This document shows positions 59,444 through 64,000 of a DNA stretch of 64,000 nucleotides, one piece after another. A program made the translations under genes and the position numbers. The notes below the pieces were generated by a model. It was given only the letters and a program-made list of their open reading frames with translations. It did not search any database and was not told where the DNA came from. The stretch covers positions 4,936,920-5,000,919 of the forward strand of contig NZ_LR593887.1 in the NCBI RefSeq assembly GCF_901538355.1, in the 5' to 3' direction. Every line of letters starts with the position of its first letter. The stretch's first letter is position 1. Source of the stretch: Tuwongella immobilis (GTDB lineage Bacteria; Planctomycetota; Planctomycetia; Gemmatales; Gemmataceae).

Positions 59444-60541
59444 TCAATTCAATGCAATCACATGATCGCTGAGTCGCTCGAAGCCAGTATCGGTGATGAG
59501 GTAGTTATGCTCGATCCGGATGCCGCCGACATTCTCGACGTACAATCCTGGTTCGAGCGTGACCACATCACCGGCCACCAGCGTTTCGCTGGCATTTCGA
59601 ACCAAAAACGGCGCTTCCGGGTGCCCCAAACCGAGGCCATGCCCGGCGTGATGGGTGAAGTAATCCGCCATTCCCGCCTTTTCGAAGACGCCGCGAACCG
59701 CCTGATAGACGGTCAGACATCCCGCCCCGGCTCGCAGTTCGCCTTCGCCCGCTTCCATGGCTTCCACGCAAAGATCGTACAACTTTTGCTGCCGCGGATT
59801 GGGTTCCTTGCCGACCACCAGCGTATTGGTGAAATCGCTGCGATACCCGGCGATAATGACGGAAAAATCGAGAATCAGCATCTCACCCACTTCGATGATT
59901 TTCCGAGTGGGAGCGCCACCGCGACGGGACGGTCCGGGCGAAATCGCAAAGTCGCCGTACACAATCGCCGCTTGGCCCAGATGCTGCGTGACGGCATTCC
60001 AGATGCCGGAATAGACATCCAGTTCGGTCATCCCGGGCTGAACATGTTGCCGCGCCCAGGTCTGCCCGATCTCTCCGGCCCGCATGCACTTGCGCAAGAC
60101 ATCGATTTCATCGGGATCTTTTCGCCGCCGACTGGTCGCCAGGGCAGTCTGAATGATCGGCCCGAGTGGATCGGTGAGCGCATCGTGAATGCGTGGTGGG
60201 GTGCCGGTGAGTTCCTGAAGGCTGGGCAGAAGCGCCAGGCGACGCGGCCCGTTCCCCGCCGATTGGCCATCGTACCAGACGATCTTTCGGCGTTCCTCGA
60301 CGAGGGCGGCATCGATGGAAGCCGGCGAACGACTTTCGTAAATCATCGTCGCCGAGCCATCACGACGCACCACGAGCAGTGCGCCGAAATCTGCTCCCAG
60401 CGAAAACGGATCGCCGTAAATATTCGCCAAATAGCGAAGATTCACCGGGTCCGCCAGCACCAGTTGATCGACTCCCGCCTCAGCAGGAATCGCGTCCCAA
60501 AGACGCAAGCGACGCCGACGACATCCTTCCGCGGTGAGCAT
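59444..60541 (-). CDS. M24-family Xaa-Pro aminopeptidase
   Basis: A 365-residue metallopeptidase with a creatinase-like N-terminal domain (about 1-135) and a pita-bread catalytic domain. Metal ligands are visible: Asp in LILDFSVI and in YRSDFTN, His in HHAGHGLGLGHPE, Glu in TLEPGLY and Glu in GIRIEHN. It removes an N-terminal residue in front of proline from peptides, in the cytoplasm. ATG 60541 with GGGAG upstream gives the normal start (the frame also has an earlier codon at 60562). It lies 29 nt after the scramblase-like gene and shares its terminator. Confidence 0.93.
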   Translation of the reverse strand: MLTAEGCRRRRLRLWDAIPAEAGVDQLVLADPVNLRYLANIYGDPFSLGADFGALLVVRRDGSATMIYESRSPASIDAALVEERRKIVWYDGQSAGNGPRRLALLPSLQELTGTPPRIHDALTDPLGPIIQTALATSRRRKDPDEIDVLRKCMRAGEIGQTWARQHVQPGMTELDVYSGIWNAVTQHLGQAAIVYGDFAISPGPSRRGGAPTRKIIEVGEMLILDFSVIIAGYRSDFTNTLVVGKEPNPRQQKLYDLCVEAMEAGEGELRAGAGCLTVYQAVRGVFEKAGMADYFTHHAGHGLGLGHPEAPFLVRNASETLVAGDVVTLEPGLYVENVGGIRIEHNYLITDTGFERLSDHVIALN

Positions 60542-60570
60542 ACCACCATCTCCCAAAACCAAGCGAATCG

Positions 60571-61155
60571 TTATTGCTCTTTGTAGACGGTATCGATGGC
60601 GATCGACGTGGCCAGCAGTAACATTTTTGCCAGGGGCTGCTCGGCGAGTTCTTCGCTAATCGAAACCAGGTAGGTATCGGCCGAGGTGAATAGTTCCTTG
60701 GCGATGCCTTCGTATTTTTTCGAGACTTCGCCAATTTGCTGGCCGTCGGTGGCCAGGAACTTGAAGTGCCACCCGGTGAATCCGCCTTTGACCTCGGCGA
60801 ATTTCGTGCCATCGGCGGTATAGACGTGGAATCCGCCGCCCAGCGAAAAGACTTTGCTCATGAAGTAGCCAATTTTTTCGCCCTGAGCGTCGAACACATC
60901 AACTCGGAATTTCAAAAAGCCGACGTTGCGACGCATTTCGAAAACGAGCGAATTATCTGGCAATTCGCGGATTTCGAAGCGCGATGGGGTCAATTTTTTG
61001 GAAATGATGTAACGGATCGCTTGCACGAATCCGCTGACTTTTTCCTCGGCAATCCCGATTTGTTCTTGCGTATCGGGATCGAAAATATCGAATTGATCCA
61101 CGGTTTTCAGCCACGCCACTCGTTCGCGGACCAGAAACTTCAATCGCTCGAGCAT
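60571..61155 (-). CDS. phospholipid-scramblase-like / LURP-one-related family protein
   Basis: A 194-residue soluble protein with the 12-strand beta-barrel character of the scramblase/LURP-one superfamily: repeated short strands such as 'FDIFDPDTQEQIG', 'RVDVFDAQGEKIGYF', 'FHVYTADGTKFAEVKG' and a final hydrophobic helix (MLLLATSIAIDTVYK) that is buried in the barrel in this family. Bacterial members have no settled function; lipid movement has not been shown. It is the first gene of a two-gene operon with the M24 peptidase and diverges from ubiE. Confidence 0.82.
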   Translation of the reverse strand: MLERLKFLVRERVAWLKTVDQFDIFDPDTQEQIGIAEEKVSGFVQAIRYIISKKLTPSRFEIRELPDNSLVFEMRRNVGFLKFRVDVFDAQGEKIGYFMSKVFSLGGGFHVYTADGTKFAEVKGGFTGWHFKFLATDGQQIGEVSKKYEGIAKELFTSADTYLVSISEELAEQPLAKMLLLATSIAIDTVYKEQ

Positions 61156-61389
61156 ACGTTATCCATCCCAAGGATCGGGTTACGAAACCGTCATCATCAG
61201 CGTAGAAAAACCATCTTCCAATGGCCAATTCACGGCATCGATATTCCGATTTTCAGCAGTGCGAATCCCCTCGCCCGGGTCAGACAATTGCGTTGCTTGC
61301 GGGGGCGAAAAACGGTTAATCGATGGCCAAGTCGACGCCACAGCGTAGAATTGCCATACCGCAGGATCACCCGAACCAGGAGCATTCTC

Positions 61390-62166
61390 GTGTCGGATCA
61401 ATCGCTGGACAAACGCAACGAACGCATCCGCAGCATGTTCAGCGCGATTGCCCCCAAATATGACGCGCTGAATCACATTCTCAGCCTCAACATCGACCAA
61501 GCCTGGCGAAAGCGCACCACCAAACTGGTGCCCCCCGAAGGCGATGCCCCGATTCTGGACGCCTGCACCGGCACCGGCGACTTGGCGCTGATGTATCACA
61601 AAGTCACCCAGGGCAAAGTCCCCATCGTCGGCACCGATTTCTGCTACGACATGCTCGCGCGAGCGGTCATCAAAACACGGAAGCGTCAAGCCGACGATCG
61701 CATCACCTACCTCGAAGCCGACACGCAGGCGCTGCCGTTCGCGGACAATACCTTCCAAATTACGACCGTGGCATTCGGGTTACGCAACGTCGCCGACCCA
61801 CACCAAGGGCTGGCGGAGATGGTCCGCGTCACTCGCCCCAATGGTCGCGTGGCGGTGCTGGAATTCTCTCGCCCACGTGTCCCCTTGCTGGGCAAACTGT
61901 ATCGCTGGTATTTTAAGTCGGTTCTGCCCCGATTGGGACAACTGGTGTCAAAAAGCCCGGATCAGGCCTATCATTATCTGCCCGCGAGTGTGATGCAGTT
62001 TCCTGACGGTGACGAATTTCTGGGCTGGATGCGTACCGCAGGACTCACCGATCTGCAGCAGATTCCCCTCACACTGGGAATTGCCACCCTGTACATTGGG
62101 AGAAAGCTGGACACGGGCACGATTCCTCCGCATGATAGGGATGAATCTGCGACATCCGAAGACTGA
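61390..62166 (+). CDS. ubiE: UbiE/MenG quinone C-methyltransferase
   Basis: A 258-residue class I methyltransferase. The open frame extends far upstream, but GTG 61390 has AGGAG 8 nt before it and gives the family start (IRSMFSAIAPKYDALNHILS). The SAM motif is DACTGTGDLAL near 56. 'TVAFGLRNVADPHQGLAEM' and the 'AVLEFSRP' post-motif are diagnostic of UbiE/MenG/COQ5. It methylates the ring of demethylmenaquinone (most planctomycetes make menaquinone) or a ubiquinone precursor. It is the first gene of an operon with hemE 15 nt downstream. The C-terminal 15 residues are an extra polar tail. Confidence 0.93.
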   Translation: MSDQSLDKRNERIRSMFSAIAPKYDALNHILSLNIDQAWRKRTTKLVPPEGDAPILDACTGTGDLALMYHKVTQGKVPIVGTDFCYDMLARAVIKTRKRQADDRITYLEADTQALPFADNTFQITTVAFGLRNVADPHQGLAEMVRVTRPNGRVAVLEFSRPRVPLLGKLYRWYFKSVLPRLGQLVSKSPDQAYHYLPASVMQFPDGDEFLGWMRTAGLTDLQQIPLTLGIATLYIGRKLDTGTIPPHDRDESATSED

Positions 62167-62181
62167 CTGCCGAGCTGTTGT

Positions 62182-63240
62182 ATGACTGTCCCAACGCCTA
62201 CCCCGTCAAGTTCCTCGCCCCATCTTCTTGTGCGTGCCGCTCGGGGCGAACCCGTCGAACGCACCCCGGTCTGGGCGATGCGACAAGCAGGCCGTTGGGA
62301 CCCCGAATTCAATCGCGTTCGCGCGGGCATGACGTTCTACGAATTCAGCGAGAATGTCGAAAAATCGGCCCAGGCTTCGCTCTGCCCACGTCGGTTTGGC
62401 GTGGACGGAATTATTCTGTTCTACGATATCACCACACTCCCCGTCGCCATGGGGCAGTCGTACACGCTGCAACCGCATCATGGCCCGGTGCCGGATCACC
62501 CGATTCGGGACTTCGACGACCTGGAGCAACTCACCGCCCTGCCCGATCCGCGGAGTTATCAGCACATTCGCGATCTGCTGGCCCAAGTGAAGGCGGAACT
62601 TCGCGGCGAATTGCCGATTCTCGTGTTCGCGGGTGCCCCCTTCACCGTGGCCACCTACTGCATCGGCACCGGCAAAAATATCGACGCCACCCGACAATTC
62701 GCCCGCGAAAAGCCGGATCTGTGGGACGCTCTACTCGACCGACTCACCGGCGCCACCGTGCAATTCCTCAGCACACTCGCCTCCGATGGCGCAGACATGT
62801 ACCAACTCTTCGATTCCTGGGCGGGCATGCTCACCCCCGAAGAATACGATTTGTGGGCACAGCCGCAGCACCGTTCGATCTTTTCGATGGTGTCCACGAT
62901 TCCCCGCATCTTGTTCGTGAAGGAAAATCCGTACCTGGATCGCATGGCCCATAGCGGGGCGGACATTATCAGCCTGGGTAAACGTCATTCGCTGGCCGAG
63001 GCCAAAGCGCAATATCCGCATCTGGTGTTTCAAGGGAATGTCGATGACGATTTGATGCAAACCGGCACCCCGGAACAAGTTGCGGAAGCAACCCGCCGCT
63101 GCCTGGAGGAAGGTGGCGGCCATCGTCACATTCTCAACCTCAGCCATGGAATGGATCGTTCCTCACCGGTGGCCAACTTCGAAGCCTTCGTGCGAACCGC
63201 CCACACCTACACTCCTTCCACCCGCGCTGAATCGAGGTAA
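62182..63240 (+). CDS. hemE: uroporphyrinogen decarboxylase
   Basis: A 352-residue enzyme that removes the four acetate carboxyls of uroporphyrinogen III to give coproporphyrinogen III, the branch into haem. The N-terminal signature reads RTPVWAMRQAGRWDPEF, where the usual Tyr after GR is Trp. The substrate-binding Asp is kept in 'LFYDITTLPVAMG', and 'GAPFTVATYCIG' and 'QLFDSWAG' are normal. The C-terminal 'ILNLSHGMDRSSP' replaces the common 'NLGHGILPDTP'. It is divergent but shows all parts. It follows ubiE and precedes a protease by 4 nt. Haem demand fits the haem-motif proteins in the window. Confidence 0.93.
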   Translation: MTVPTPTPSSSSPHLLVRAARGEPVERTPVWAMRQAGRWDPEFNRVRAGMTFYEFSENVEKSAQASLCPRRFGVDGIILFYDITTLPVAMGQSYTLQPHHGPVPDHPIRDFDDLEQLTALPDPRSYQHIRDLLAQVKAELRGELPILVFAGAPFTVATYCIGTGKNIDATRQFAREKPDLWDALLDRLTGATVQFLSTLASDGADMYQLFDSWAGMLTPEEYDLWAQPQHRSIFSMVSTIPRILFVKENPYLDRMAHSGADIISLGKRHSLAEAKAQYPHLVFQGNVDDDLMQTGTPEQVAEATRRCLEEGGGHRHILNLSHGMDRSSPVANFEAFVRTAHTYTPSTRAESR

Positions 63241-63244
63241 TCGC

Positions 63245-64000
63245 ATGGCTCAGGCCCGTTGGCGTGCATGGTCATGGCTGTTGGTGCTGTGGATGGGGCT
63301 GCCGTTGAGCGCAGTCGCCCAGCCGGATGATCCGCGCGCCCAGTTGCTCGCGGTGCAAAAAGCCATGCAATCCGCCATCGAACAGGCCGAACCCGCCATC
63401 GCCTGCGTGCTGGTCTCCCGTTCGGATCGCTACACGCAACTCGCGCCGCGATTCGCGCCTGCCAATGCCTCGATCCCCGGTCAGTTGGGCAACTTCGATT
63501 CGCGGCCATTTCTCAACGGCCCCGACGAGAAATTGGCCCGCCGATTGGATCTCAGCGACCCGGACACCGTCCCCGATGCCTACGGCTCGGGTGTCGTCCT
63601 CGCATCCACCGGCTTGATTCTGACCAACTACCACGTCATTCAAGACGCCACGAAAATCTTCGTTCGCCTGCCAGGGCGAATCGGCAGTTATGCCGACATT
63701 CACGCGGCCGATCCCCGATCCGATCTCGCCGTCCTGAAATTGCAGCGCAACCTCGGTCCGCTCAAGACGTTACCGCTGGGTGATGGTGCCGCGGTCCGCA
63801 AAGGCGACTGGGTGATTAGCCTCGCCAACCCGTTCGCCGTCGGCTTCCGCGATGGCTCCCCGTCGGCCTCTTGGGGGATCATCAGCAACCTGCGCCGCCG
63901 CGCTCCCGGCTCGCTACGTGAAGAACAACGCACCCGCTCGCTGCACCATTACGGCACACTCATTCAGACAGATGCCCGACTGAATCTCGGCGTCTCCGGC
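63245..64000 (+). CDS. trypsin-like serine protease, HtrA/DegP type (partial, runs off the window)
   Basis: The first 252 codons of an exported protease; the rest is outside the window. A signal peptide covers about 1-25 (WSWLLVLWMGLPLSAVA). The protease fold has the catalytic His in TNYHV, the Asp in RSDLAVL and, at the very end, LGVSG with the catalytic Ser as the second-last codon. Relatives usually read N-[ST]-G-[NG]-S-G-G; here Val precedes Ser. The GAGG ribosome site overlaps the hemE stop, so it belongs to the ubiE-hemE operon. PDZ domains, common in HtrA, cannot be seen from this part. Its place is the periplasm, probably in protein quality control. Confidence 0.9.
   Translation, partial: MAQARWRAWSWLLVLWMGLPLSAVAQPDDPRAQLLAVQKAMQSAIEQAEPAIACVLVSRSDRYTQLAPRFAPANASIPGQLGNFDSRPFLNGPDEKLARRLDLSDPDTVPDAYGSGVVLASTGLILTNYHVIQDATKIFVRLPGRIGSYADIHAADPRSDLAVLKLQRNLGPLKTLPLGDGAAVRKGDWVISLANPFAVGFRDGSPSASWGIISNLRRRAPGSLREEQRTRSLHHYGTLIQTDARLNLGVSG

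Overview
The window looks like chromosomal DNA of a planctomycete, most likely a Gemmata/Tuwongella-type member of the Gemmataceae. The signs are a PVC-type secreted haem protein, ECF sigma factors and Ser/Thr kinases with unusual C-terminal sensor regions, an N-terminal LEPR-like motif (LEARLAP) on a giant surface protein, and a high-GC style with GTG starts and clear GGAGG-type ribosome sites. This placement is inferred from gene families, not from a marker gene search. I see no insertion sequence, phage, CRISPR array or rRNA.

Layout. 1-7.7 kb: a secreted PVC-type cytochrome/dehydrogenase (-), a small unknown ORF (+), a Ser/Thr kinase with a transmembrane segment and a leucine-rich C-terminus (-), and a divergent YugP-like membrane zinc peptidase (+). 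8.0-33.2 kb: one uninterrupted 8388-residue gene (-), nearly 40% of the window. It encodes a mosaic extracellular protein: LEPR-like N-terminus, RTX calcium-binding clusters interleaved with four FliD hook-IN-like modules, more than 1600 residues of Gly/Ala-rich beta repeats, further beta-strand-rich sequence, PKD domains, three almost identical 97-residue Ig-like repeats, and five FG-GAP units. 33.5-36.4 kb: directly upstream on the same strand, an ECF sigma factor and a kinase whose C-terminus is an extracytoplasmic-type beta-helix. 36.7-39.2 kb: a zinc-ribbon membrane protein overlapping or closely linked to a ferritin-like protein (+).

39.3-50.9 kb is a mostly housekeeping stretch: sialate-lyase-like aldolase and PQQ-type beta-propeller protein (-), DEDDh exonuclease (+), SDR epimerase (-), glutamate dehydrogenase (+), a large secreted/anchored DUF4139-like protein (-), a small secreted protein, a small Cys/His protein and a CPA2 antiporter (+). 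A tRNA-Phe(GAA) with a near-consensus promoter follows. 51.0-55.0 kb is a three-gene glycan-type operon (-): two-domain glycosyltransferase, small coiled-coil protein, FkbM methyltransferase with a coiled-coil tail. 55.2-61.2 kb (-): CBM9-like/PQQ sugar dehydrogenase/cytochrome fusion, HEAT-repeat protein, and a scramblase-like plus M24 peptidase pair ending at a strong terminator. 61.4-64.0 kb (+): ubiE/menG, hemE and a trypsin-like HtrA-type protease cut by the window end.

Functionally the window combines cell-surface building (giant protein, glycosyltransferase operon), surface sensing and transcription control (sigma/kinase pair, LRR kinase), periplasmic electron transfer (two haem-motif dehydrogenases; quinone and haem synthesis genes) and general metabolism. 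The most distinctive element is the sigma factor/sensor kinase/giant surface protein cluster at 8.0-36.4 kb. That these form one regulated system is my inference from position and strand only.
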